This document shows, in pieces, positions 36,295-44,415 of a stretch of 64,000 nucleotides of DNA. Source of the stretch: Gemmatimonadaceae bacterium (GTDB taxonomy: Bacteria > Gemmatimonadota > Gemmatimonadetes > Gemmatimonadales > Gemmatimonadaceae); NCBI GenBank assembly GCA_036003045.1, contig DASYSS010000022.1, forward strand, positions 186,001-250,000. The letters run 5' to 3'. Below the pieces are notes generated by a model that had not been told where the DNA came from, searched no databases, and worked only from the letters and a program-made list of their open reading frames with translations. The translations under genes were made by a program, and so were the position numbers. How positions within the stretch are numbered: position 1 is the stretch's first letter; each line of letters starts with the position of its first letter.

Positions 36295-38079
36295 CTACAA
36301 TCCGGCCAACAGCGCGTCGTTACTCGGCGTCGCGGCGATCCGCTTGATCAGCCACTCCATCGCCGACTGCGGCGGCATCTGGCTCAACCCGCGCCGCAGC
36401 GTATAAACGCTGTCAATTTGGTCCGGACGGAAGAGCTTTTCCTCGCGCCGCGTCCCGCTCGTCCCTATGTCGATCGCGGGATAGATGCGCTTCTCGGCCA
36501 GCCCGCGGTCGAGCTTGATCTCGCAGTTGCCCGTGCCCTTGAACTCCTCGAAGATCACGTCGTCCATCCGCGAGCCCGTCTCGACGAGCGCCGTGGCGAT
36601 GATCGTCAGCGAGCCGCCGCCGGAACTGTCGGGGATCGAGCGAGCCGATCCGAAGAACGCTTTCGGCTTGGCCATGGCTGTGGCATCGAGGCCTCCGGAC
36701 AGGGTCCGGCCCGTCCCCCGTTCAGCCGTGTTGTGCGCGCGCGCCATGCGCGTGAGCGAATCGAGCACGATCACGACGTCCTTCCCGCTCTCCACCAAGC
36801 GGTGTGCGCGATTGAGCACCATCTCGGTGACTTCGACGTGCCGCTGCGCGGGTTGGTCGAAACTCGACGAGATGACTTCACCGACGCCCCACGAGATGGC
36901 TTCGCTCACTTCCTCGGGGCGCTCATCGACGAGGAGGATGAGCAGCACCGCGTTGGGATGGTTGACCGCGACGCCCTCGGTGATGCCGTGAAGGAGCGTC
37001 GTTTTTCCGGCGCGCGCCGGCGCGACGATCAACGCGCGCTGGCCGTAGCCGATCGGCGCGATGAGATCGATCGCTCGACGAATGAGCTCCGCGCCCGCTT
37101 TCGCCGGACGTCCGGTCTCCATGAACAGCTTTCGCTCGGGGTATGACGCCGTGAGCGAGTTGAACTCGGGGCGCTTGGACGCGAGCGCGGGATCGATGTC
37201 GTTGATCGTGCGGACTTCGACGACCGTCGGACGTCCGCGCTGATCGAGGCCGATCGTCGCGTCGACGAGATCCGCTTTGCGAAGCGCGAATTGGCGAACG
37301 ACGTGGGGCGGAACGTACGCGTCGCCAGCTTCGGCGAGGTAACTGTTGGCGGCGCGCCGGACGAATCCTGCGTCGCGCGCGGGTTCGAACCACCCGCGCA
37401 TCTCACCAGTCGCGACGACTTGAATCGGCTGCTGCTGGTGTTGCTGTTGCTGCGGTTGGTGCTCTCTGCCGCCGCCACTTCCGCCGCCGCGCTGACCGCG
37501 GCCCCTGCCACGCCGGTGACGTCTTCCGCCTCCGTTGCGGCGATCGTGGAATCCGCCGCCGCCGCCTCCACCGCCGCCTTGATCGTTGCGGTCGCGGCGC
37601 ACGTGCTGGTCGTATTGTCCGCCGCCTCCACGCTGCGCGTTGTCCGAGCTCCCGGACCAACCGCCGCCGCCACCGCCACCACCGCCACCGCCACCCGATT
37701 GATAGCCGCCGGTGTTCGGCGCTGAGAGGCTCGGTGGAGAAGACTCGCCGTTCGAGTAGCTCGGCGGATTGTCGTTGGCGGGCTGCTCACGCTCCACACT
37801 CGGCGTCGGCGCCGAAGGAGTGGGAGGAGTAGATGGAGCCGGCGGCGATGCCGCTTCCGACTCGGCCGCCGGCCGCTCATGTCGTCGCGATGGGCGTTCG
37901 GGTTTCGGCGGCGACTCCACGCGCTCGCGCGCTGGTGGTTCGACGTCAGGAACTGGCAGCGTCGCGCTGCCCGCTTCGACTTCGTCGCGGTACGGATTCT
38001 CTGATGATGTCTCGGTGTTGGCCGCGCTGGATGGACGGCGGCCACGGCCACGACGAGGTGGGCGTCGACTTTCGCTCAT
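36295..38079 (-). CDS. rho: Transcription termination factor Rho with a long disordered N-terminus
   Basis: Hexameric RNA helicase that ends transcription. Residues ~1-222 are low complexity: Arg/Pro/Ser-rich, a 12-Gly run at 129-140, a 9-Gly run at 168-176, an RRGRGRG-like basic patch and a Gln-rich stretch (QPQQQQHQQQ). The cold-shock-like RNA-binding domain follows (GEMRGWFEPARDAGFVRR to YVPPHVVRQFALRKADLV), with the usual GYGFLR degenerate. The ATPase core has the P-loop APARAGKTTLL (~350), LLVDERPEEV, VLDSLTRMARAHN, and the C-terminal EEKLFRPDQ and RRGLSQMPPQ. The N-terminal three-helix Rho_N domain is not recognisable. Length is 594 against ~420 in E. coli. Confidence 0.95.
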   Translation of the reverse strand: MSESRRPPRRGRGRRPSSAANTETSSENPYRDEVEAGSATLPVPDVEPPARERVESPPKPERPSRRHERPAAESEAASPPAPSTPPTPSAPTPSVEREQPANDNPPSYSNGESSPPSLSAPNTGGYQSGGGGGGGGGGGGWSGSSDNAQRGGGGQYDQHVRRDRNDQGGGGGGGGGFHDRRNGGGRRHRRGRGRGQRGGGSGGGREHQPQQQQHQQQPIQVVATGEMRGWFEPARDAGFVRRAANSYLAEAGDAYVPPHVVRQFALRKADLVDATIGLDQRGRPTVVEVRTINDIDPALASKRPEFNSLTASYPERKLFMETGRPAKAGAELIRRAIDLIAPIGYGQRALIVAPARAGKTTLLHGITEGVAVNHPNAVLLILLVDERPEEVSEAISWGVGEVISSSFDQPAQRHVEVTEMVLNRAHRLVESGKDVVIVLDSLTRMARAHNTAERGTGRTLSGGLDATAMAKPKAFFGSARSIPDSSGGGSLTIIATALVETGSRMDDVIFEEFKGTGNCEIKLDRGLAEKRIYPAIDIGTSGTRREEKLFRPDQIDSVYTLRRGLSQMPPQSAMEWLIKRIAATPSNDALLAGL

Positions 38080-38519
38080 GCTGATGGTTCGATAAAAAAG
38101 GTGATGCCGATTCGGCGTTCGCCGAAACTGCTCGCCGAGCTACAGGCAAGCGAAAAAAACGCGAATTGCGTGACGGGAAAACACTTGCCGCGACGCGGCT
38201 GTACTGTCTGTCTGTACCGACGGGGCGCGGGGAACCTCACGCGATCCCGGCGATGCTGGCGCAACGGCGCGGCCCGGGCCCTGCAACTTCCGACCCCAAC
38301 CCCTCGACCTTCACTCCGGGGTTCGTCGCGGTCGTGCCGGCGGACGCCAAGAGTATCGCCACTTACCCGGCCCGGCGCAACCCTCGAAAAATTGCAGACG
38401 GGGCCGGCTCCTCGCCTCACGAGGTTCCCGAAGACCGTAGTCGGCATCAATTGAGCCAAAGGTGGGCGGGTGGACAGGGGGACGGCGCCCGTCCACCCGC
38501 CCACCAGTAGCTTTTCGCC
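38080..38519. other. Divergent intergenic region between rho and the TPR gene
   Basis: The 440 bases carry the rho promoter/leader on one side and a hairpin (38461-38505) near the other gene. Short frames here lack similarity, codon bias and good starts, and I do not call them. Confidence 0.5.
38461..38505 (+). repeat. GGGTGGAC-type hairpin just upstream of the TPR gene
   Basis: Perfect 15-base arms (GGTGGGCGGGTGGAC at 38461-38475 and its complement at 38491-38505) with a 15-base loop, followed by AGTAGCTTTTCGCC and the start codon at 38520. It occupies the place where a Shine-Dalgarno would be expected and has a short T run after it. Confidence 0.8.
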
Positions 38520-39098
38520 ATGTCCGTCCAACAAAAAATCGCGACCCATGTCGATGCCTACCGTCGTTCGGGCGACATCGGCCAGCTTCTCGATGATCTC
38601 AAATCGTTCGCGAGCCGTCTGTCGCCCGCGGACGCGAAGGCGGCGGCCGAGCCGTTTCGCGACATGCCCGAAGTCGTGATCCCGCTCTACGAGCACGTGA
38701 CCACGGTTGCTCCGAACGACGCCCAAGCGTTGGTGGTCCTGGCCAACTCGTACTGGCTCGCCGGCCGCGGGCCCGACGTCGTGTCGAAGCTCGCGATGCG
38801 TGCCAAGGAAATCGATCCCGCCAATCGCGGCGCGTGGCACCTCTGGGCAATCGCCGAGCCATCGCTCCGCAAGCGAGTGGACCGCTGGCACGAGGTGAGC
38901 CGCCGCTTTCCCGCCGACCAGCTCGCGCGCGCCGCGCTCGCCGACAACGCCACGAGCCTCGCCAACGACGAAGAAGATCCCGTCGCCCTCAGGCTCGCGA
39001 TCGATACCTACGAAGGACTGCTCGCCGAGTCGACGCACACCGCGCAACGACTGGCCTTGGAGGAAACGCTCAAGACTCTGAGGACGTGGAAGTTGTGA
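38520..39098 (+). CDS. Small TPR-like helical protein
   Basis: A 192-residue soluble protein without signal peptide or membrane segment. It is predicted all-helical, with TPR-like helix pairs in the middle (VIPLYEHVTTVAPNDAQALVVLANSYWLAGRGPDVVSKLAMRAKEIDPANRGAWHLWAI) and near the C-terminus (LRLAIDTYEGLLAESTHTAQRLALEETLKTL). No catalytic motif is seen. There is no visible Shine-Dalgarno; a stable hairpin ends 14 bases before the ATG. A second, related palindrome follows the stop. Function unknown, probably protein binding. Confidence 0.75.
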   Translation: MSVQQKIATHVDAYRRSGDIGQLLDDLKSFASRLSPADAKAAAEPFRDMPEVVIPLYEHVTTVAPNDAQALVVLANSYWLAGRGPDVVSKLAMRAKEIDPANRGAWHLWAIAEPSLRKRVDRWHEVSRRFPADQLARAALADNATSLANDEEDPVALRLAIDTYEGLLAESTHTAQRLALEETLKTLRTWKL

Positions 39099-39104
39099 GG
39101 CGGC

Positions 39105-39152
39105 GGCCGGGTGGACCGGTGACCGGTCACCGGTCCACCCGGCCACCGTTTT
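39105..39152 (+). terminator. Perfect 40-base palindrome with T-tract
   Basis: Bases 39105-39124 are the exact reverse complement of 39125-39144, with no loop, and TTTT follows at 39149-39152 on the plus strand. It separates the convergent TPR and response-regulator genes and shares the GGGTGGAC core with the hairpin at 38461. Confidence 0.8.
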
Positions 39153-39653
39153 CTACGCCGTCGACTTCCGCGCCTTGTCCAATGGTGACAGCGCCGCGAC
39201 TGCGTCGAGCATCACGGTCAGGTCGAACGGCTTGCGCACGTAGTTGCATCGACAGAGACCGATCAACTCGACCGCCTGGTCGCTGATGTCGCCCGTGACG
39301 AACAGCGTGTGGTCGCGGAGATGCGGCTGTACGCCGGCGGCGTACTCGAAGATCGCGTCGCCGCGCATGTCCGGGATGCGCAGGTCGACGAGCATGATGT
39401 CCACGCGCTGCGTGTCGGCCACCGTACACGCCGCGTCCCCGCTGCGCGCGGTGATGACCTCATAGCCCGCGTGGCTTAGGGCCATGCCGAGCGCCTTGCA
39501 GATGGAAGGCTCGTCGTCGACGATGAGCACCTTCACCGATCTGCCGCGCGGCACGTCCCCCCGCTTGGTGTCCTTTGGCGCGCTCGCATTCCGCCCTCCA
39601 CCCATTCCCACGGGCGGCGCCCCTGGCGAGCCGGCGACCACTGGCCACGTCAT
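39153..39653 (-). CDS. Stand-alone receiver-domain response regulator
   Basis: A 166-residue protein with one CheY-like receiver and no output domain. The receiver starts at SVKVLIVDDEPSICKALGMAL, with phosphoacceptor Asp90 in IMLVDLRIPDMRGDA, the Thr in LFVTGD and the Lys in YVRKPFDL. The first ~38 residues are Gly/Pro-rich and outside the fold. It may serve as a phosphorelay intermediate or bind a partner; no kinase is nearby. The ATG overlaps the stop of the AraC-type gene, so both are made together. Confidence 0.9.
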   Translation of the reverse strand: MTWPVVAGSPGAPPVGMGGGRNASAPKDTKRGDVPRGRSVKVLIVDDEPSICKALGMALSHAGYEVITARSGDAACTVADTQRVDIMLVDLRIPDMRGDAIFEYAAGVQPHLRDHTLFVTGDISDQAVELIGLCRCNYVRKPFDLTVMLDAVAALSPLDKARKSTA

Positions 39654-40435
39654 TCGCCCTGCCTCCGCTGCTGCACTTGTTCAACCATGCACGCGATCAG
39701 TTCATCCGGTGTCATTTCGCGTCGTACTTGCTCGGCTGTTCGTCCCGTCATCTCCCGCATGTGCTGAGAGAGCTGCCAGGGCGAGGTGTACCCCGTTTTC
39801 GCGGCCACGTCCTTGATGGACCGTCCTGGATCCCGCAGATACGCGTATGCCCGCACCAGCCTTGCCGACACCACCAGCGTCCTCGCTGAGTAGAACCCCG
39901 CCGGCTCGAGGTTTCGATACAACGTGCGGAGGTTCATCCCCGCCGCCGCTGCGAGGTCTCCTGCACTAGTAAACCGCGCGGGAGACCGGAACAACTGATC
40001 GATTCCCCGAACCACGACCACTGGCAGACACGACAGCGGCTCCGCCAGCTCCCGCAACATCCGCTCGCCCAGCTCGTGGGCGGGGATGCTTTCGAGCAAC
40101 TCCAGAAATCTTCGCGGCTCGTCGTCGAACCGGCTCAACACGACGTGCTCGATGCCCGATCTGGCCAGCCGTACCGTCGCGGCGAAGCCGCTCGCGCTGA
40201 GCGCTGTGTAGAGAACGACGGGAAGCGAAGGGTAGTGCTGGCGAATCAGCTCGAGCGATTCGACGTCGGCGACGCCCGTCGCACACGGATCGGCGACGAC
40301 GACGTCGATCATCCGCTGTTGCACGGTCGATTGGAGCTCGCCCCAACTCGAAACCGAGATGAGTGTGTGCTCCGAGCCGAGAGCGATTCTGAGCTGCGGG
40401 AGCAACGGGCGTGGAAGAAACGCAGCGACGTCCAC
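39650..40435 (-). CDS. AraC-family regulator with a degenerate receiver-like N-terminus
   Basis: A 261-residue transcription factor. The N-terminal ~125 residues look like a receiver fold: MIDVVVADPCATG ends the third strand with an Asp, VVLYTALS holds the Thr, and VVLSRFDDEP stands where the Lys should be. The first-strand acidic pair is missing, so it is probably a pseudo-receiver that is not phosphorylated in the usual way. The C-terminal AraC domain has two helix-turn-helix units (SAGDLAAAAGMNLRTLYRNLE; SIKDVAAKTGYTSPWQLSQHMREMTGRT). It is coupled to the following receiver gene by ATGA and is divergent from a small lipoprotein gene. Confidence 0.88.
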   Translation of the reverse strand: MDVAAFLPRPLLPQLRIALGSEHTLISVSSWGELQSTVQQRMIDVVVADPCATGVADVESLELIRQHYPSLPVVLYTALSASGFAATVRLARSGIEHVVLSRFDDEPRRFLELLESIPAHELGERMLRELAEPLSCLPVVVVRGIDQLFRSPARFTSAGDLAAAAGMNLRTLYRNLEPAGFYSARTLVVSARLVRAYAYLRDPGRSIKDVAAKTGYTSPWQLSQHMREMTGRTAEQVRREMTPDELIACMVEQVQQRRQGE

Positions 40436-40453
40436 GAGAGGGAAGCTGGCTCG

Positions 40454-40481
40454 GTGTCATGAAACCGCAACTTCGTGACAC
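40454..40481. promoter_or_regulatory. GTGTCA-N16-TGACAC inverted repeat
   Basis: Half-sites at 40454-40459 and 40476-40481, 22 bases centre to centre, about two helical turns. They lie 19 bases upstream of the AraC start and upstream of the divergent lipoprotein gene. Candidate operator for the AraC-type regulator (inference). Confidence 0.45.
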
Positions 40482-40484
40482 AAA

Positions 40485-40502
40485 ATGCGCGTTTACGCGC
40501 AT
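40485..40502. promoter_or_regulatory. 18-base palindrome ATGCGCG-TTTA-CGCGCAT
   Basis: Perfect inverted repeat with a 4-base centre, adjacent to the GTGTCA repeat and about 80 bases before the small lipoprotein start. A second candidate regulatory site. Confidence 0.4.
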
Positions 40503-40581
40503 CGCCGCGACCCTAAAATGCCAGCCAGAAGGTCCTCCCTGCCAAGAAAGTCCCCTCGCTGGCCTTCGACGGAGAAAGCCC

Positions 40582-40728
40582 ATGCATCGCCGCCGCCCGA
40601 TTGCCCTCCTTGTTCTCGCCATTGCCTCCCTCGTTCTCGGCGCCTGCACCAGCCTTACGGCACCGACGTCTAAGAACGATGCGTGTATCACAGGATGGAT
40701 CGGTACTGACGGTCGCTGCGTGAACTGA
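40582..40728 (+). CDS. Small lipoprotein, 48 residues
   Basis: ATG at 40582 has a clear Shine-Dalgarno (GGAGAAAG at 40571-40578). The product has a basic N-terminus (MHRRR), a hydrophobic helix and a lipobox LGAC with the acylated Cys at residue 22, leaving a 27-residue mature peptide with two further Cys (NDACITGWIGTDGRCVN) that could form a disulfide. A strong terminator lies 22 bases after the stop, so it is a monocistronic transcript. It is likely an inner- or outer-membrane lipoprotein of unknown role. A longer in-frame reading from 40411 is not supported. Confidence 0.75.
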   Translation: MHRRRPIALLVLAIASLVLGACTSLTAPTSKNDACITGWIGTDGRCVN

Positions 40729-40749
40729 TTCGAGCTAGCGTCGCATTCT

Positions 40750-40792
40750 GCGAGGCCCGAGCACCCCGCCCGGGCCTCGCCTCTTTTCTTTC
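40750..40792 (+). terminator. Rho-independent terminator
   Basis: A perfect 10-base-pair stem (40750-40759 with 40771-40780), an 11-base loop and a T-rich tail (CTCTTTTCTTTC). It ends the small lipoprotein transcript. Confidence 0.9.
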
Positions 40793-42063
40793 TAGTAAGA
40801 ACCGCCCCCGCCGCCCGAACGATCGCCGGCTAGCGTCGTCTCGCGCAGCGTTCGAATCGCCTCGGCGACCTCGGTGACGTCGGGCGCGATTTCCTGGAAC
40901 GGCGCGCTCCGTTCTTCGAGCGTGCGTGCCTGTTTTGCCTGAACGAGCTCGCTCTCCGCTTCGAACACCAGCTGATACAGCCCGTTTGCGTTTGCCGTCG
41001 ACACGGCCGCGGTAAGCCAGGTCGTCGCTTCCTCGAAGTGTCGCAGCGTCAAGTAGCCGCGGCCCGTCTCGATCTCGAATTCGGCGCGAAGCGCCGACGG
41101 CAACGTTTGGCCGGCGAGCTCCTGACGGTATTTCTCGAACATCGGGCCGACACCGTCGCCGGCGGCGATCGCCATCAGCTGAATCGACGCCGACCAGCGG
41201 ACGTATTGATCCGCGCTCGTCGCCACGAGGACGAGGAACGCGTCGCGCGCCGCGGTGCGCACGCCAAGCCGGCCGAACGCCATGGCAATGTCGTGGAGCA
41301 GACGATCTCGGTTTCGCTCGCTCTCGGTGCCTGGAAGCGCGCGATAGGCCAGACGCACCGCGAGCTCGTAGTCTCCGCGCATACCCGCGACGCTGGCGCG
41401 GTCTTGCAGCGCCATTGATTCGAGCCCGGGCAAACCCTGTTTGCCCGCGTCGTCGATGGTTCCGTCGAGAATCAGCTCAGCGCGGGGAAGATTCCCCCGG
41501 AGCATGGCGATTTTCGCGTCACCGATCCGTGCCCGCAGCACGCCGACCATGTCCCCCGTCTGCTCGGCGATGCGGCCCGCCATGGCGTATGCCGCCGCCG
41601 ACTGATCCACCTCGCCGATCTGACGCAGGCAATAGCCCAATCGCAGATGGGCCGCGATCACGGTGTCCGCGTTTTCCAGCGGCTCGCTGGACGCGATCAC
41701 GGTGTGATACACGTCCACGGCGAGCGTCCATCGGGCGTCGAAGTCGAGCGCGCGCGCGTAGGCCATGAGCCGCGGCGCGACGGTGCGGAAGCTAGGCGTG
41801 GCTGTCATGGCCATCGCGTCGACGACGCTGCGCAGCATCCCGCGCACAGGGCGTCCGACCGGGATAGCGTCCACCGCTTCGATCACCGACGCGTACCCCC
41901 ATGCGTCGGCGGCGACCACGCTGGCGCCTTCCTCGAGCCAGCGGTCCACCAGGCGCAAAACGACGAGCCCGGCGGAGATCTCCTTCCAGGCGTCGTCCGA
42001 CTCGTCCCGACGCGACAACTCGTCGAAGAACGCGAGATGCCGAAGCGCAGCAAGCGAATTCAT
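40792..42063 (-). CDS. TPR-like helical protein
   Basis: A 423-residue soluble, helical protein without signal peptide. Several degenerate TPR pairs are visible: TLAVDVYHTVIASSEPLENADTVIAAHLRLGYCLRQIGEVDQSAAAYAMAGRIAEQTGDMVGVLRARIGDAKIAMLRGN, YELAVRLAYRALPG, RTAARDAFLVLV and HFEEATTWLTAAVSTAN. The C-terminus is GDRSGGGGGSY. ATG at 42063 is preferred because GAGGAAAGGG lies just upstream; the ORF could open at 42120 but without a Shine-Dalgarno. It is divergent from the type II secretion operon. No effector domain is seen; function unknown. Confidence 0.75.
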   Translation of the reverse strand: MNSLAALRHLAFFDELSRRDESDDAWKEISAGLVVLRLVDRWLEEGASVVAADAWGYASVIEAVDAIPVGRPVRGMLRSVVDAMAMTATPSFRTVAPRLMAYARALDFDARWTLAVDVYHTVIASSEPLENADTVIAAHLRLGYCLRQIGEVDQSAAAYAMAGRIAEQTGDMVGVLRARIGDAKIAMLRGNLPRAELILDGTIDDAGKQGLPGLESMALQDRASVAGMRGDYELAVRLAYRALPGTESERNRDRLLHDIAMAFGRLGVRTAARDAFLVLVATSADQYVRWSASIQLMAIAAGDGVGPMFEKYRQELAGQTLPSALRAEFEIETGRGYLTLRHFEEATTWLTAAVSTANANGLYQLVFEAESELVQAKQARTLEERSAPFQEIAPDVTEVAEAIRTLRETTLAGDRSGGGGGSY

Positions 42064-42417
42064 GTCCCTTTCCTCGTCCAAACGGAGATGAAAGCCCGTC
42101 CCCCCATCCCACTTAGCCATATATCGGCGGGGCCGGGACTTCGATCAATCGTCCCTTTGTGTCATGGACACTGCCGAAATGTGACGTTATCCACATAGCG
42201 GTTTTACTACACCGTAAGCAATGCTCGGATGACGCGCGAGCGCGGAGACGGCCCCATCCTAGGGCCAGTCTCATACCACTTCTCGAATGACGGTGCGCGA
42301 AGGAGTTGGCCATCTTGGCCCTGTGCCGGACCGCGGCAATCCGCGACCGAGCCTGGCAATCCGCTCTAACAAAACGTTACACCCCGGTTCCCGGCCTACA
42401 GACGGGAGGACGTGCTC
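42064..42417. other. Divergent control region upstream of the type II secretion operon
   Basis: A 354-base gap. It contains two short perfect inverted repeats, GTGTC-ATG-GACAC (42159-42171) and GGCCA-TCT-TGGCC (42308-42320). I searched for a sigma-54 -24/-12 promoter (GG-N10-GC with TTGC) and found no convincing match. No coding frame is called. Confidence 0.5.
42159..42171. promoter_or_regulatory. GTGTC-ATG-GACAC inverted repeat
   Basis: A perfect 13-base inverted repeat about 100 bases upstream of the TPR gene start. Its half-site resembles the GTGTCA repeat near the AraC gene at 40454. Candidate operator only. Confidence 0.35.
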
Positions 42418-43935
42418 GTGAGCAACGTCGCCGCCCACGTTTCCTCGGCCGACGCCCCGTTGCTGGGATTGCTCGAGCTGCCTCCTGAGCTCTCGCGCGA
42501 CTTTCTCGCGCACCACGCTCTCTGCCCCAAGGCCGTGACCGACGACGGAGCGCTGATCGTTGCCGCGACCGACGGCTCGCTCCTCGACGGGGCTCACGAC
42601 ATCGCCTTCGCGTACGGACGGCGCTTCGTCATCGAGACGACCCAGCGGCCGCAGCTCGAAGCTCTCATCGAGCGCTTGGTGACGCGCTCCGATCGCAACG
42701 TCGAACTGGCTCGAGTCGACGCCGGGGGCGATGCGTCGGGAGACGCGCTGGCTACCGACGTACGCGATCTGGCGAACCAGCCGCCCGTCATCCGCTACGT
42801 GAACCTCCTCGTTCGCGACGCCTACGACGCCGCCGCGAGCGACATCCATCTCGAAGCGACGCGCAGCGGACTCTCGGCGCGTTTCCGCGTCGACGGAGTC
42901 CTGGCACCCGCTCCGGAACCGCCGAGTCACCTCCATCATGCCGTCATCTCGCGCATCAAGCTGCTCGCCGAGTTGGACATCGCGGAGCGCCGGCGCCCGC
43001 AAGACGGGCGGATTCGCGTCCGCCTCGAGTCGCGCGAGCTGGACCTCCGCGTGTCGACCGTGCCCACCATGTACGGCGAAAGTCTCGTCTTGCGCCTGCT
43101 CGACCATGGCGGACGACCGGCCGGACTGGACTCGCTGGGCATGCCACCGGATGTCTGGCGCGTCATGACCGAACTGTCCGAGGCCCCGCACGGTCTGGTG
43201 CTCGTCACCGGGCCAACCGGCAGCGGCAAAACCACGACCCTATACGCGGCGCTCGCTCGGCGCGACGCCTCCATCGAGAAGATCATCACCGTCGAAGACC
43301 CCATCGAGTATCAGGTTTCGGGGGTCACACAGATGCCGGTACACCGTCAGGCGGGCGTCAGTTTTGCCGCGGCGCTGCGTGCAATCCTGCGTCAGGACCC
43401 CGACGTCGTGATGATCGGAGAGATGCGGGACCGAGAGACGGCGGAGATCGCCGTTCAGGCGGCCATGACGGGCCATCTCGTGTTCAGCACCCTCCATACG
43501 AACGACGCGATCAGCGCCGTCCCGCGTCTCGTCGACCTCGGAATCCCCGAGTATCTCATCGCCGCCACGCTCGAGGGAGTTCTCGCGCAGCGCCTCGTGA
43601 GGCGCGTCTGCCCCGACTGCCGGGTGTCGTACCGTCCCTCGGCGGAGCATTTGGCGCTCGTCTGCGACGTCGCGTCTACCACGCCGCCCGCGTTCGCTCG
43701 CGGCGCGGGGTGCCGCGGTTGTCGCGGCACCGGCTTTCGTGGGCGTATCGGCGTTTTCGAGCTGGTGCGCGTGGACACCGCGCTGCGCGACGCAATCGCG
43801 GCGAGCGAACCGCGTTCGTCGCTGCACGCTCACGCATCGCGCGCCGGCCTCACGTCACTGCGCTCCGACGCCTGGCAAAAGATCCTGGCCGGCGTGACCA
43901 CCGTCGAAGAGGTCGCCCGTGTCATTCACGCATAG
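42418..43935 (+). CDS. gspE: Type II secretion assembly ATPase GspE
   Basis: Hexameric cytoplasmic ATPase driving pseudopilus assembly, 505 residues. An N-terminal MshEN-like region is followed by the core with SDIHLEATRSGLSARFRVDGVL, Walker A GPTGSGKTTTLYAAL (~265-280), the Asp box TVEDPIEYQV, Walker B DPDVVMIGEMRDRETAEIAVQAAMTGHLVFSTLHTND and the His box. The Zn motif is CPDC...CRGC. GTG at 42418 sits seven bases after GGAGGA; an alternative GTG at 42412 is too close to it. It opens the operon and overlaps gspG by 17 bases. The motif set would also fit PilB, but the neighbours favour GspE. Confidence 0.95.
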   Translation: MSNVAAHVSSADAPLLGLLELPPELSRDFLAHHALCPKAVTDDGALIVAATDGSLLDGAHDIAFAYGRRFVIETTQRPQLEALIERLVTRSDRNVELARVDAGGDASGDALATDVRDLANQPPVIRYVNLLVRDAYDAAASDIHLEATRSGLSARFRVDGVLAPAPEPPSHLHHAVISRIKLLAELDIAERRRPQDGRIRVRLESRELDLRVSTVPTMYGESLVLRLLDHGGRPAGLDSLGMPPDVWRVMTELSEAPHGLVLVTGPTGSGKTTTLYAALARRDASIEKIITVEDPIEYQVSGVTQMPVHRQAGVSFAAALRAILRQDPDVVMIGEMRDRETAEIAVQAAMTGHLVFSTLHTNDAISAVPRLVDLGIPEYLIAATLEGVLAQRLVRRVCPDCRVSYRPSAEHLALVCDVASTTPPAFARGAGCRGCRGTGFRGRIGVFELVRVDTALRDAIAASEPRSSLHAHASRAGLTSLRSDAWQKILAGVTTVEEVARVIHA

Positions 43936-44392
43936 ATCGACGCCGCTCGGCACGCGCGCGCGCGCCGGATTCACCCTGATCGAGCTGCTCGTCACGATCG
44001 CGATCATCGCCACGCTTGCCGCGATCGTCGCGCCGGCGCTCTTCGGCAATGTCGGCGAGGCTCGTCGCAACAGCGCGCGAAGCCAGATCCAGATCCTCTC
44101 GCTCGCGCTCGACGCCTACCGCCTCGACAACGACGCGTTTCCGACGACCGATCAGGGACTCGAGGCGCTTCGAACGTTGCCCGCGTCCGGAACACCGCCC
44201 GCGAACTGGAAGGGACCGTATCTCCGCCAGCTCGTACCGACGGATCCGTGGGGGCGGCCGTACGCCTACTCCGCGCCCGGAGTCGCGAATCCGAACTCGT
44301 ACGATCTCTACACGCTCGGCAAGGACGGAAAGCCGGGCGGCGAGGGCGAGGACGCGGACATCACGTCGTGGAACGGCCCGGTTCATCAGTAG
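43919..44392 (+). CDS. gspG: Major pseudopilin GspG
   Basis: A 157-residue pseudopilin with a prepilin leader and cleavage/methylation site RAGFTLIELLVTI (mature Phe1, Glu5). The C-terminal part has the GspG features TTDQGLEAL and WKGPYLRQLVPTDPWGRPY, and SYDLYTLGKDGKPGGEGEDADITSW with the calcium-binding Asp cluster. It builds the pseudopilus that pushes exoproteins through the secretin. The GTG start at 43919 lies inside the gspE 3' end. Confidence 0.96.
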   Translation: MSFTHRSTPLGTRARAGFTLIELLVTIAIIATLAAIVAPALFGNVGEARRNSARSQIQILSLALDAYRLDNDAFPTTDQGLEALRTLPASGTPPANWKGPYLRQLVPTDPWGRPYAYSAPGVANPNSYDLYTLGKDGKPGGEGEDADITSWNGPVHQ

Positions 44393-44415
44393 CCGCCAGC
44401 ACCTCCTCGGCACCC

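Noticed and set aside
38166-38510. A small plus-strand frame upstream of the TPR gene
   Set aside because: No Shine-Dalgarno, runs through the hairpin, and composition looks random.
38076-39146. A 356-codon minus-strand frame over the small TPR gene
   Set aside because: Antisense to a gene with TPR-like helices; includes the palindromes and has no domain.
42121-42411. Sigma-54 promoter for the gsp operon
   Set aside because: I looked for GG-N10-GC with TGGC/TTGC and found no acceptable match, so a link to the activator through this promoter is not claimed.
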